From Pinibacter soli (GTDB taxonomy: Bacteria; Bacteroidota; Bacteroidia; Chitinophagales; Chitinophagaceae): DNA of 64,000 bases. Location: assembly GCF_029961145.1 (NCBI RefSeq), contig NZ_JASBRG010000004.1:1-64000 (forward strand), read 5' to 3'. Shown piece after piece: positions 15,586 to 24,042 of the stretch; the stretch's first letter is position 1; each line of letters starts with the position of its first letter. A program made the translations under genes and the position numbers. Below the pieces are notes generated by a model that made no database searches, had not been told where the DNA came from, and was given only the letters and a program-made list of their open reading frames with translations.

Positions 15586-15603
15586 TTCACACCAACCGCG
15601 GCG
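15586..15603. repeat. Second copy of the 18-bp TTCACACCAAC element
   Basis: TTCACACCAACCGCGGCG matches 14109-14126 at 17 of 18 positions. The pair brackets the transglutaminase gene. Downstream TTAAAAC and a further GCGCCAACAG (about 15629-15638) echo the same words. Confidence 0.55.
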
Positions 15604-15679
15604 TTAAAACTGCTTACACTCATCATAGCGCCAACAGCTGATAATTATTATTTAACTCCAACCTGTTTTTCATTTCGAA

Positions 15680-15687
15680 TATATTTG
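15680..15687 (+). promoter_or_regulatory. -7 promoter box TATATTTG
   Basis: Exact TAnnTTTG match 28 nt before the ATG at 15716. No TTTG at the -33 position. Confidence 0.45.
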
Positions 15688-15715
15688 AGTTCGCTCCGGC
15701 TTAAACAATTATTCT

Positions 15716-16489
15716 ATGGACAAAAAAGCAAAAGACATTTTATTCAAAACCTATTGGTCCTCCCAGGGCTGGAAAGGCAGCTACCAAACCGATCCTGCTG
15801 ATTTTGCTTATGCAAAATCTATGGGCGTTATGTTTGACAAGTTGTCCATTAGCAAGCAGGAGTTGCTTGACAAGCTTAAAGAACTTTTACGTACAATTTC
15901 AAAGGAAGATGTTGCCAATGCTTTTTTAAGCAGCTTAACAAACAAGCGACTTGAATTGCGTTCTGCATTCGCCAGTTGGGTCAACGCATCAAAAATCATC
16001 CAAACAGAAACCGTTGATGGTTGGCTTCTGCGGGAAAAATATGTCGACGAAGATTTAAACGTGATGAATTCCGAGCGATTGAAATGGGGCGGCGTAAGAC
16101 ATAGCCATGCCATCTACAATTACCTTGACCTCACTCTTTTTTCAAAGCTCTCCATCGATAAACCAAGCGACGAAGACATAGCGATATTTTGCAGCATTCT
16201 CGAAGCCATCAATCAATCGGCTGTGGGTGAAACGCCAAGTAAGCTTCGGGACAGATTAAAAGATGTTTACAAATCATCAAAAGAAGAAAGAAGCAATCTG
16301 CTGGAAATTCTTGGTTGTTGCCACATCCTACAACCCGGCAGCTACAAGAGGTCCACAAGCTTTAAGAGCGATTGGCAATTTGTTGAATACTGGCGCGGCG
16401 AAGACAAGTTCGACGCAAATGCTGTCTTTCATTATTTTCAACGCTCCTTTGATACACCTAGCAATAAGATGACTGTTGTCAAAATTTAG
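15716..16489 (+). CDS. Conserved-looking cytoplasmic protein of unknown function
   Basis: 257 residues, no signal peptide or membrane segment. Not recognised. It opens with DILFKTYWSSQGWK, has a helical middle (ELLDKLKELLRTISKEDVANAFLSSL, then RLELRSAFASWVNA) and ends with W-rich segments (FKSDWQFVEYWRGEDKFDANAVFHYF). A CC pair (GCCHILQPGSY) is near residue 203. Normal composition and a clear promoter box argue it is real. A 53-bp fragment of this gene (from about 15856-15908) is repeated at 17042-17094, so the locus has been duplicated and the second copy lost. Confidence 0.75.
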   Translation: MDKKAKDILFKTYWSSQGWKGSYQTDPADFAYAKSMGVMFDKLSISKQELLDKLKELLRTISKEDVANAFLSSLTNKRLELRSAFASWVNASKIIQTETVDGWLLREKYVDEDLNVMNSERLKWGGVRHSHAIYNYLDLTLFSKLSIDKPSDEDIAIFCSILEAINQSAVGETPSKLRDRLKDVYKSSKEERSNLLEILGCCHILQPGSYKRSTSFKSDWQFVEYWRGEDKFDANAVFHYFQRSFDTPSNKMTVVKI

Positions 16490-16568
16490 ATCTTCATAAG
16501 ATGCGCCCAGATGTACTAAGGTGACCAACAAACTTGCGTCAGTAACCGGAGATTATTAACTTAATAAA

Positions 16569-16931
16569 ATGAACCGGAAATTTTTGATTTATAATCTTAG
16601 CGCTTTCTTCCTTTCTGCGATAATCTCGTTGGTGGTTTACTGGAAAAATCTATTTGTAACTGTCGACTTTAAAGTTATACTCACCTTATTTAGTTTCTTT
16701 ATCGTGCTTTCTAATGTAAGCTGTTTAATATCATCGTTCATATCTAAATCCAAATGGAGCGTTGATCTTATTGTAAGTGCAGTTCTTTATGTTATCGCTT
16801 TTTATTGTTTAGGCAGCTTTATTAAAACCTCGGAAGAGGGCCTCAATGTTCTCCTTGCTTTTATCGGGTTTTGCCTGAGCATTCTTTTTTTCATCATTCT
16901 ACTTGTAGTGAAACGGATTTTGCCCAAATGA
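16569..16931 (+). CDS. Small four-helix integral membrane protein, unknown
   Basis: 120 residues with four hydrophobic helices (about 6-24, 34-56, 63-85, 93-115) and short polar loops; no motif. Inner-membrane protein of unknown role. It lies between the unknown gene at 15716 and a fragment of that same gene, so it may have entered with the duplication or been bracketed by it. Confidence 0.65.
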   Translation: MNRKFLIYNLSAFFLSAIISLVVYWKNLFVTVDFKVILTLFSFFIVLSNVSCLISSFISKSKWSVDLIVSAVLYVIAFYCLGSFIKTSEEGLNVLLAFIGFCLSILFFIILLVVKRILPK

Positions 16932-17041
16932 GTAATCAACTCTCACTTCGGCTAGCAGGTCTTTCAATGTGGATAATAAAAAACGCTTTCTACGGCTTTT
17001 CAATTACGACTCTACACTTGTATATTTTTCAAATTATGCAA

Positions 17042-17094
17042 ACAGGAATTGCCTGACAAGCTTAAAGAACTTTACGTGCAATTTCAAAAGAAAT
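17042..17094 (+). pseudogene. Fragment of the 15716-16489 gene
   Basis: About 53 bases match 15856-15908 (the stretch encoding QELLDKLKELLRTISKE) with a handful of substitutions and one missing T in CTTTTACGT, which breaks the frame. Nothing else of the gene is recognisable around it. The rest of the 264-nt gap 16932-17195 contains no gene. Confidence 0.8.
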
Positions 17095-17195
17095 CTCCTT
17101 TCATCAAAAAAAAGCTAAATCCCGCAACTGAATAACCACAGTTTAATATATTGCATCGAACAAACAACCTCTTATCTTAACAAAAAAAACTTCCT

Positions 17196-18302
17196 ATGGG
17201 ACTTTTCGATAAACTCAGGAACGAATTTGTAGATATAATCGAATGGGTGGATAGCACCCAGGACTCGATCGTGTGGAAATTTCCCCGCTATCAGAATGAA
17301 ATAAAAATGAATTCAAAGCTTACTGTGAGAGAATCGCAGGTAGCAGTGTTTATGAACGAAGGAAAAGTGGCCGATATTTTTCCGCCCGGTATGTATTCAC
17401 TAACAACGCAAAACATGCCTATTCTATCCACTTTGAAAGGTTGGGTCTATGGCTTTAACAGCCCGTTTAAAGCAGATGTCTATTTTGTAAGCATGAGGCA
17501 ATTCATTAACCAGAAATGGGGAACAATGAACCCCGTGATGATGCGTGATGCAGAGTTTGGCCCCGTTCGTTTAAGGGCATTTGGCAGCTTTGCTTTCAGG
17601 GTGAAAGATGCGGGTGTTTTCTTGAAAGAAGTGTCCGCAACAAATCCGGATTTTAGTGCTGAGAACATTTCTACACAATTGCGCAATCTTGCCGTGTCGC
17701 GAGGCATGGAAGCTATTGCTGAAGCTAAAATTCCAGTATTGGATATTGCTTCACAATACGAGGAAGTATCAGGAATTATCACCGGAAAAATAAAATCAGA
17801 GTTTGAAGAACTGGGATTGGAGCTGACAAAATTTTTAATTGAAAATGTTTCTCTTCCACCTGAGGTAGAAGCCGCGCTGGATAAAAGAAGCAGCATCGGC
17901 ATTGTTGGTAACTTAAATGCATACACGCAATTCCAGGTGGCGAATTCTTTGGAAAAATCTGCTGAAAATCCTGGTGGCGGTGGAACAGTTGGCGCCGGTG
18001 TTGGTGCTGGCATCGGTTTAGGTATTGCAGGACAAATCGCGGGTATGTTTCAAAACAACCAGGCAGCGAATGGCAGCAATACGCCTCCCCCTTTACAAAC
18101 GGAAGCAGAATTTTTCGTCGCGATTGATGGCAAACAGGCCGGCCCGTTTAATCAACAGCAGCTAACACAGTTGGCGTCTAACAATACATTGCAGGCGCAA
18201 ACACTTGTATGGAAAAAAGGCATGAACGGATGGGCCGCTGCAAATACCCTCCCGGAGTTAGCCGCAATAATAAATAGTGCGCCGCCTCCTTTACCCATGT
18301 AA
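17196..18302 (+). CDS. SPFH-domain protein with C-terminal GYF_2 domain
   Basis: 368 residues. Residues about 1-240 are an SPFH (band-7-like) domain of the YdjI / 'virion core protein' type (MGLFDKLRNEFVDIIEWVD, then SQVAVFMNEGKVADIFPPGMYSL). A Gly/Ala-rich hydrophobic stretch (GGGGTVGAGVGAGIGLGIAG) follows, then about 60 residues of GYF_2 domain (EFFVAIDGKQAGPFNQQQL...TLVWKKGMNGWAAA) and a Pro-rich end. SPFH proteins build membrane-associated oligomers; GYF domains bind proline-rich peptides. It is followed by a zinc-ribbon membrane protein 88 nt downstream, a recurring pairing, so they likely form one assembly. Exact function not known; the phage-sounding family name does not imply a prophage. 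Confidence 0.85.
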   Translation: MGLFDKLRNEFVDIIEWVDSTQDSIVWKFPRYQNEIKMNSKLTVRESQVAVFMNEGKVADIFPPGMYSLTTQNMPILSTLKGWVYGFNSPFKADVYFVSMRQFINQKWGTMNPVMMRDAEFGPVRLRAFGSFAFRVKDAGVFLKEVSATNPDFSAENISTQLRNLAVSRGMEAIAEAKIPVLDIASQYEEVSGIITGKIKSEFEELGLELTKFLIENVSLPPEVEAALDKRSSIGIVGNLNAYTQFQVANSLEKSAENPGGGGTVGAGVGAGIGLGIAGQIAGMFQNNQAANGSNTPPPLQTEAEFFVAIDGKQAGPFNQQQLTQLASNNTLQAQTLVWKKGMNGWAAANTLPELAAIINSAPPPLPM

Positions 18303-18390
18303 TAAAAATGTTCCCACAGAGCTATCGATCTCTATCAAAAAATAGTGACCGATAGCGTTTTGAACCACCCACCCCCAAATACCGGACACT

Positions 18391-19506
18391 ATGTTGGAAG
18401 AGAACAATACTGCTGAAATACATGGCAATACTTTCAAGTGCGAGAACTGTGGCGCTGTAATGCATTTTGCACCTGGAACTCATTCCCTGAAATGTGATTT
18501 CTGTGAAACAGTGAATGAAATTCCGGATACACATCAGCCCGTACATGCCTACGACTACAACACTTTTATCAACGATAATGCAAGCGTTGTTACAAATGTT
18601 ATAACGGTTACGAAATGTAATAGCTGCGGCGCCGTCACTACTTTGGATGACAAAACCGTGGCAGGGAATTGCACGTTCTGTGGCAGCCCGTTGCTAACGA
18701 TCAATCAGCAGCAGCAAGAAGTTGTGAAGCCACATTATGTGCTGCCGTTTTTTGTAAACGACCAGCAGGCTAAAAAGAATTTTGGCGCATGGATGAAAAA
18801 ATTATGGTTTGCCCCATCAGATCTGCAGCGTGTGGTGGAGCAAAGAACAGCCGGGGCACTGCGCGGCATTTACATACCTTATTGGGTGTATGATACAGAT
18901 ACAGAAACGGAGTACACCGGCAGAAGAGGCGAATACTACTACACCACAGAAACATATACGGAAACAGTCAATGGCAAATCGGAAACAAGAACACGCCAGG
19001 TAAGACATACCGCATGGTACCCCGCAAGTGGCGAAGTGGATTGTCCCTTCAGCGACCTCTTAATATCGGCCAGCACATCTTTGCCGCAAAAAATAGCGGA
19101 TAAACTGGAACCATGGGAATTGTCTGAATTGGTAGCTTACGATGAACGTTATTTAAGCGGTTTCCGTGCAGAGCTGTACCAGGTAACAGCACAAAGCGGA
19201 TTTGACGTAGCTAAACAACAAATGGTCGGCACCATTGAAGATACGATTCGCAGAGATATTGGCGGAGATGAACAGCAAATTTCAGACTATGATACACAGT
19301 ATTATAACACTATGCTGAAGTATGTGTTATTGCCTGTATGGATGTGCGCCTACAATTACAAAAATAAACTTTATCATTTTACTGTAAACGCCTGCACTGG
19401 TGAAGTGGTGGGGGAAAGACCATACAGCGCACTCAAAATCGTGATGCTTGTATTGGCTATTATTGCGCTTGGCATTGCAATTTATGTAATGGCGCGACAG
19501 CGATAA
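18391..19506 (+). CDS. TFIIB-type zinc-ribbon membrane protein, partner of the SPFH protein
   Basis: 371 residues. Two successive zinc ribbons at the N-terminus (CENCGAVMHFAPGTHSLKCDFC and CNSCGAVTTL...NCTFC), a central domain with the motif YIPYWVYDTDTETEYTGRRG and a Tyr/Thr-rich loop, and a single C-terminal membrane helix (IVMLVLAIIALGIAIYVM) followed by a basic end, so tail-anchored with the ribbons in the cytoplasm. Often mis-named in databases as a primosomal helicase-like protein; there is no helicase motif. Co-directional with the SPFH/GYF gene. Confidence 0.82.
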   Translation: MLEENNTAEIHGNTFKCENCGAVMHFAPGTHSLKCDFCETVNEIPDTHQPVHAYDYNTFINDNASVVTNVITVTKCNSCGAVTTLDDKTVAGNCTFCGSPLLTINQQQQEVVKPHYVLPFFVNDQQAKKNFGAWMKKLWFAPSDLQRVVEQRTAGALRGIYIPYWVYDTDTETEYTGRRGEYYYTTETYTETVNGKSETRTRQVRHTAWYPASGEVDCPFSDLLISASTSLPQKIADKLEPWELSELVAYDERYLSGFRAELYQVTAQSGFDVAKQQMVGTIEDTIRRDIGGDEQQISDYDTQYYNTMLKYVLLPVWMCAYNYKNKLYHFTVNACTGEVVGERPYSALKIVMLVLAIIALGIAIYVMARQR

Positions 19507-19519
19507 AACACCTTTTTTT

Positions 19520-19682
19520 GCACACGGATGACACAGATTAGTCTGATTTACACTGACCTTTTTTAATAACTGAATAACTGAGTAACTGAATGGTCGCAAA
19601 ATCGAATGCGCAATGATTTTTTTTCTCGCCGCTGTTCGAAAAAATCAGTGTAGATCAGTCTAATCAGTGTCATCTGTGTGCC
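19520..19682. repeat. Facing pair of GATGACACAGATT repeats between convergent genes
   Basis: A plus-oriented copy (19520-19556) and an inverted copy (19641-19682) flank a short TAACTGAATAACTGA block (19564-19592). The arms can pair into a long stem between the convergent ends of the zinc-ribbon gene and the YCII gene, so a terminator-like role in both directions is plausible. Confidence 0.8.
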
Positions 19683-19684
19683 CA

Positions 19685-20065
19685 CTACTTCGGATACACA
19701 AAATCCGTCTCCATTTCCTTCGTTTTAATTGGCCTTACTTCTATCGTTGCGGAAGGAACAAATGCAAATTCCGGGTTTTGCTTTGCTATTTCCACCGCTT
19801 CGTCGATGTCATTTGCTGTAATGTGGTAATAGCCAACCTGCACTTCTTTTGTTGGGTCGATGGGTTTGGATACCCAGGTGCGGTCACGTTTGGCAATAAG
19901 AAAACCTTCTCTTACGATAGGTTGTGCAGCAATCAATTTACCTTTTGCTTTTAGCAATCCAATATACGCTTCGCATTGTTTGATGAATGCTAAATGTTCG
20001 TCGGCTGACAGCGCGGCTTTGGCATCTCCGGCATTTCGAATGTAAAGCATGAATTCTTGTGCCAT
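19685..20065 (-). CDS. YCII-related (DGPF-type) domain protein
   Basis: 126 residues from ATG 20065 (the longer frame to 20104 opens with TTG). One dimeric alpha+beta-barrel YCII/DGPF domain: EFMLYIRNAGD, KLIAAQPIVREG, VGYYHITANDIDEAVEIAKQNPEF, TIEVRPI. Family members are small cytoplasmic proteins of uncertain function, sometimes found near ECF sigma factors; none is adjacent. The end abuts the repeat pair. Confidence 0.85.
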   Translation of the reverse strand: MAQEFMLYIRNAGDAKAALSADEHLAFIKQCEAYIGLLKAKGKLIAAQPIVREGFLIAKRDRTWVSKPIDPTKEVQVGYYHITANDIDEAVEIAKQNPEFAFVPSATIEVRPIKTKEMETDFVYPK

Positions 20066-20305
20066 AATTTTTGGTTTGGTTTTTAACCAAATAATCTCAA
20101 TCAAAATTACGCTGTTTTAAATTATGAGTTTTGAGTCTTTAAATTATCGGAAGCACAATTAAATGAACAAAATCATTTACTAACGCGACTTTCATCATTT
20201 CTCTCCTGTGCAGATATTCGCATCTTGCGCCGTATTTATGACCAATTGATCACAACAAGATCCATTCTTTTTTAAAAAGTGCCACCCACCAAATCACTGA
20301 TATTT

Positions 20306-21475
20306 ATGAATCAATACGCTGTTCTTAAACAGGGTCTCAAGGTATTGTTTCCTGTAGCCTTTATAGTTATTTTTTTCAATCAGCCATTGCATGGACAGGA
20401 AAAGAAAGATACCTGTTCAAACTATTCAGCCATCAAGCGAGCCATCACTTTCAACGCTTTGCTTCAGGTACGCTACATGGCTTCCCTTACTCACAATGTG
20501 GACGTTACAGGCAAGCATTTCGATCCGGCCGTTACGAAAGGCGTCACCAATACATTTTCCCTACGCAGGGCCCGCTTCATGGTGAAGGCTGCGGTGAACG
20601 ACCGGTTCTCTACTAACTTCATGTTTAACTTTGCTGAGTTTAGCGGAAACACGGCAAATAAAGTGGTGGAGAATGCTTTTGTAAAATATTCGGCGAATAA
20701 GCATTTCAATATCCAGGCAGGACAGTTCAGGCCTTTCTTTGGCATTGAAGATCTGATACCTGCAGAGTTAGTCAGAACGCTGGATTACTCCAATCAATAT
20801 TCATTGTTTGCAGCCAACGGCTGGCAGGGGTTTCAGTTGGGTGTATCTGTATTCGGAAATATATCAGGCGATGACAAGAAGTTCGTTAAATACTATGCCG
20901 GTATTTATAACGGCAACAATCGCAACCAACCCAGTGACAACGACAATACAAAAAATGTGTACGGAAGATTAGAAACCACTTTATCTGAACATTTTACGTT
21001 GGGTGCCAACGCCGCGTCTGGTAGTTTTGGTGCAGGTACCGGCTTCGCATGGGGCGGTGATGTAACAGGCAAAATTGATCTCTGCGAAAACAAGAAATGG
21101 GAACTGCTGCTAACCGCTGAAGGTAAGTCGGGCACCAATTTCAATTTATTCAACGCCGCAACTACTCTTAAGCCGCAACTCTCCAATTGCAAAATGTGGG
21201 GCATCTACGTTTTTCCACTGGTGCGTTATAACTACAATAATGCCCGCTTAAGGGCACTTGAATTTTCATCACGGTACGAGTACCTGAACGAAAATTCTAT
21301 ATTGGGAGACAATCCGTATCAAGTCATTACGCCAAACGTTTCTTTTGTTTTTGCAGATGATATGTACGCAACATTGCAAGTAGGCTCCAACATTGAAGTA
21401 TTCAAACACAATGTGCCGCTGACGACTTGTTATAGCCAGAGCCTGATGTATTTGCAGTTGCAATTGAGGTTTTGA
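20306..21475 (+). CDS. Outer-membrane porin, OprP/OprO-like
   Basis: 389 residues from ATG 20306 (a GTG at 20279 is in frame). Signal peptide ends near HGQ (residue 32). The rest is amphipathic beta-strands typical of a phosphate-selective porin O/P-type barrel: LRRARFMVKAAVNDRFSTNFMFNF, NAFVKYSANKHFNIQAGQFRPFFGIED, and a terminal aromatic residue (LQLQLRF) as in outer-membrane barrels. Likely a diffusion channel for anions or small solutes; selectivity cannot be read. Monocistronic. Confidence 0.83.
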   Translation: MNQYAVLKQGLKVLFPVAFIVIFFNQPLHGQEKKDTCSNYSAIKRAITFNALLQVRYMASLTHNVDVTGKHFDPAVTKGVTNTFSLRRARFMVKAAVNDRFSTNFMFNFAEFSGNTANKVVENAFVKYSANKHFNIQAGQFRPFFGIEDLIPAELVRTLDYSNQYSLFAANGWQGFQLGVSVFGNISGDDKKFVKYYAGIYNGNNRNQPSDNDNTKNVYGRLETTLSEHFTLGANAASGSFGAGTGFAWGGDVTGKIDLCENKKWELLLTAEGKSGTNFNLFNAATTLKPQLSNCKMWGIYVFPLVRYNYNNARLRALEFSSRYEYLNENSILGDNPYQVITPNVSFVFADDMYATLQVGSNIEVFKHNVPLTTCYSQSLMYLQLQLRF

Positions 21476-21578
21476 GTTTTTAGCTATAAATCATGAGTTA
21501 TGCGTTCTCAATCGAAGAAGGTTTTCTAAAACCAGCACCAGCAAAATTCCTAAGATATAAGAAAGGATATCTATCCAC

Positions 21579-21887
21579 TCAAAATGACACGCCGATAACA
21601 AGCCTTGCCAGCTTGTTGTTGCTTAGTCCAATTCTATCTACAAAATGAAGATATTGTAACGTTTCAATCAGGAAAGAAAACAACAGAACAGCAATCGCCG
21701 TTTTAAGGAACGGTGTATCCACAAAAGATTTTACAAAGCAGTAGATCAATATAACAACGAGAAAATCTCCGCCGTAAGGTCTTATGATCGTATCATGAAC
21801 ATATTTCGCAATGAACACTTCCGTGGCAAACAACGCAATCGTGAGAGCGAAATAAATCCAGTTAAATTTGAAAAGTTTACCTATCAT
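21579..21887 (-). CDS. DUF2809 family small membrane protein
   Basis: 102 residues from ATG 21887; the frame extends upstream to a non-ATG at 22010 without support. Three hydrophobic helices. The block FIAKYVHDTIIRPYGGDFLVVILIYCFVKSF is the DUF2809 signature. Inner membrane, function unknown. Divergent from the next gene. Confidence 0.85.
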   Translation of the reverse strand: MIGKLFKFNWIYFALTIALFATEVFIAKYVHDTIIRPYGGDFLVVILIYCFVKSFVDTPFLKTAIAVLLFSFLIETLQYLHFVDRIGLSNNKLARLVIGVSF

Positions 21888-22026
21888 TTTATTGGCTATG
21901 TAAATGAATCGCAGCAAATATCGACAGGAATTTGAAAACTCTGTATCAATAAAAGATGATTTGGAACAAACACTTTGTAGTTTACAGTTTTGCCGGCAAC
22001 CCTGGTGCAAATATGAGCCTTAAACA

Positions 22027-22509
22027 ATGGAAGATTTTTCAACAGAAATACAAGCTTTTTCCAATAAAAAGTTCACAGAAGTTCTCCAAAAAACCAACTT
22101 CATAAAAAGAGTTGGCATCGCTATGTTTTCAATCATCTTGATCACAACAGTATTTGGAGTTTACTGCGACAATCTGCTAAAAAGAGAACATGCCTTTACG
22201 TTGGGGAGAGTTAATCATTACATGTGGAGTCCCGGTAAATACAGCGAAGGATATATCGTTTATGCGACCTTTGATGTAGGCGGTAAGACTTACACTTCGC
22301 AGATAGTGATTCATTCCTCCAAAAGCAGAAAGCTGGAGGGGCTGATTGAGGAAAAACTATTTAACAAGAATATCGAAATCGCATACGTTCCGAAATGGCC
22401 TTCAAAGAACGAGATTCTTTTATCGGAAGGCGGTTTCAAACACTACAACAGGACCATGCCGGACAGCCTGCAATGGATCAATGCCATATTCAATCCAGAA
22501 AAAAAATAA
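22027..22509 (+). CDS. Single-pass membrane protein of unknown function
   Basis: 160 residues. N-terminal cytoplasmic stretch, one membrane helix (about 30-50, GIAMFSIILITTVFGVYC), then an extracytoplasmic beta-rich domain (GYIVYATFDVGGKTYTSQIVIHSS) that resembles DUF3592-like folds. Not assigned with confidence. The gene ends 1 nt before the terminator of the malic enzyme gene. Confidence 0.7.
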   Translation: MEDFSTEIQAFSNKKFTEVLQKTNFIKRVGIAMFSIILITTVFGVYCDNLLKREHAFTLGRVNHYMWSPGKYSEGYIVYATFDVGGKTYTSQIVIHSSKSRKLEGLIEEKLFNKNIEIAYVPKWPSKNEILLSEGGFKHYNRTMPDSLQWINAIFNPEKK

Positions 22510-22539
22510 GCCTGCCCCAAGATCTCCCCGGGTACAGGC
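22510..22539 (-). terminator. Terminator of the malic enzyme gene
   Basis: GCCTG...CAGGC stem extended by CCC/GGG (22510-22517 with 22530-22539). On the minus strand it is followed by TTATTTTTT. Convergent with the preceding plus-strand gene. Confidence 0.7.
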
Positions 22540-22548
22540 GTTCTATAA

Positions 22549-23733
22549 TTAAACACACACACTTTCAATTCTTGCCACTCCCGTTTCCATTGCTACCTCC
22601 GCCACTGCCCTTGCCACTTCAACAGCCACTCTTTTATCAAACACATCGGGAATGATGTATTCAGGATTTAATTCGTCATCTGTTATAATTTCCGCAATGG
22701 CTTTCGCCGCAGCAATTTTCATTTCATCGTTAATATCGCTTGCACGTACATCAAGCGCTCCTCTGAAAATACCGGGAAATGCAAGCACATTGTTGATCTG
22801 GTTGGCAAAATCTGACCGGCCCGTTCCCACAATCTTCGCTCCTGCCCTTAATGCAACGTCAGGCATGATTTCAGGAATTGGATTTGCCATTGCAAAAATG
22901 ATAGCATCTTTTGCCATTGATTGTACATCTGCTTCGGTTAATGAGTTTGGAGCAGATACGCCAATAAACACATCTGCGCCTTCGATCACCTCCGAAAGTT
23001 TCCCACTCTTTCTTTCGAGATTTGAAGTGCGGGCAATTTCCATTTTTTCGCGATTCAGATTTTCCCTGCCTTCATATACCGCCCCTGATCTGTCGCACAG
23101 AATTACTTTTTCAAGCCCCATGCTCATCAAAAGTTTCGCTACAGCAATGCCGGCAGCGCCGCAACCATTGATTACCACATTTATATCGTGAATATCTTTG
23201 TCAACAATTTTCAGTGCGTTCAACATCGCCGCAAGTGTAACGATCGCAGTACCATGCTGATCATCGTGAAACACAGGGATGTCGCACTCCGCACGCAACC
23301 GTCTTTCTATTTCAAAGCAGCGGGGAGCAGAAATATCTTCCAGGTTAATACCCGCAAAATTGCCTTCCAGGAGTTTAACAGTATTTACAATTTCATCAAC
23401 ACTTTTTGTGCGAAGGCACAAAGGGAACGCGTCTACGTTTGCAAATGTTTTGAACAAGGCACACTTTCCTTCCATTACCGGCATTCCAGCTTCCGGACCG
23501 ATGTCGCCAAGACCCAGAACGGCAGTGCCATCTGTAATAACGGCCACGAGATTGTTACGTCTTGTATATTTATATGAGAGATCCACATCTTTTGATATTG
23601 CCAGACAAGGCTCCGCAACACCGGGAGTATAGGCAATGCTCAACTCCTCGCGGTTTGTGATCCTGGCATTGCAAACAACTTCAATCTTACCTGCCCACTG
23701 TTCGTGCATTTGAAGAGCTCTTTTCTTAAACAT
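22549..23733 (-). CDS. NAD(P)-dependent malic enzyme
   Basis: 394 residues. Oxidative decarboxylation of malate to pyruvate. Motifs: the malate-binding TDGTAVLGLGDIGPEAGMPVMEGK, metal/active-site DDQHGTAIV, the Rossmann NAD(P) site NGCGAAGIAVAKLL, and GTGRSDFANQINNVLAFPGIFRGALDVRA. It lacks the C-terminal phosphotransacetylase-like domain that makes MaeB-type enzymes about 760 residues, so it is the short bacterial form. Cofactor preference cannot be set by eye. Expressed from a TACCTTTG box about 80 nt upstream, ended by a clear terminator; monocistronic. Confidence 0.95.
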   Translation of the reverse strand: MFKKRALQMHEQWAGKIEVVCNARITNREELSIAYTPGVAEPCLAISKDVDLSYKYTRRNNLVAVITDGTAVLGLGDIGPEAGMPVMEGKCALFKTFANVDAFPLCLRTKSVDEIVNTVKLLEGNFAGINLEDISAPRCFEIERRLRAECDIPVFHDDQHGTAIVTLAAMLNALKIVDKDIHDINVVINGCGAAGIAVAKLLMSMGLEKVILCDRSGAVYEGRENLNREKMEIARTSNLERKSGKLSEVIEGADVFIGVSAPNSLTEADVQSMAKDAIIFAMANPIPEIMPDVALRAGAKIVGTGRSDFANQINNVLAFPGIFRGALDVRASDINDEMKIAAAKAIAEIITDDELNPEYIIPDVFDKRVAVEVARAVAEVAMETGVARIESVCV

Positions 23734-24042
23734 AGAAACGGTTTTTTGTGTTTAATGATTGTACATAAGTCGCAGAAATACGACAAGCGGCTGCACTTTA
23801 TAAAGTAAAATGCAAAGGTACCTGAGTGGTTGTAGGCAGAACATGAAGTAAATCAGCCTTTTATTCTTCGTTTATTGATTTGTTAATTCCCAAAGGTCAT
23901 AATAGTTGAAAACTGATTACCTGTTAACTGGTTTCTTACTTATCACCCATTACTCAAAACCAAATTCTTCGAACCTGATTTTCGTCACCCATTTTTATCA
24001 TAAATGACTGCAACTTGCACTTCTTTTTTTAAAGTGTGAGCA
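23734..24042. promoter_or_regulatory. Divergent intergenic region with a -7 box for the malic enzyme gene
   Basis: Minus-strand TACCTTTG at 23813-23820 matches TAnnTTTG and gives a leader of about 75 nt for the malic enzyme gene. The rest of this 309-nt gap is AT-rich and shows no gene and no clear promoter for the plus-strand U32 gene. Confidence 0.5.

Noticed and set aside
15469-15801. 110-codon frame through the inverted repeat
   Set aside because: It runs through a 28-bp inverted repeat and into the 15716 gene in another frame.
17196-18302. Prophage from the 'virion core protein' family name
   Set aside because: No capsid, terminase, tail or integrase genes are in the window; the protein is an SPFH domain protein.
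22652-23577. Plus-strand reading frames opposite the malic enzyme gene
   Set aside because: Shadows of a clear enzyme gene with intact motifs; no domain of their own.
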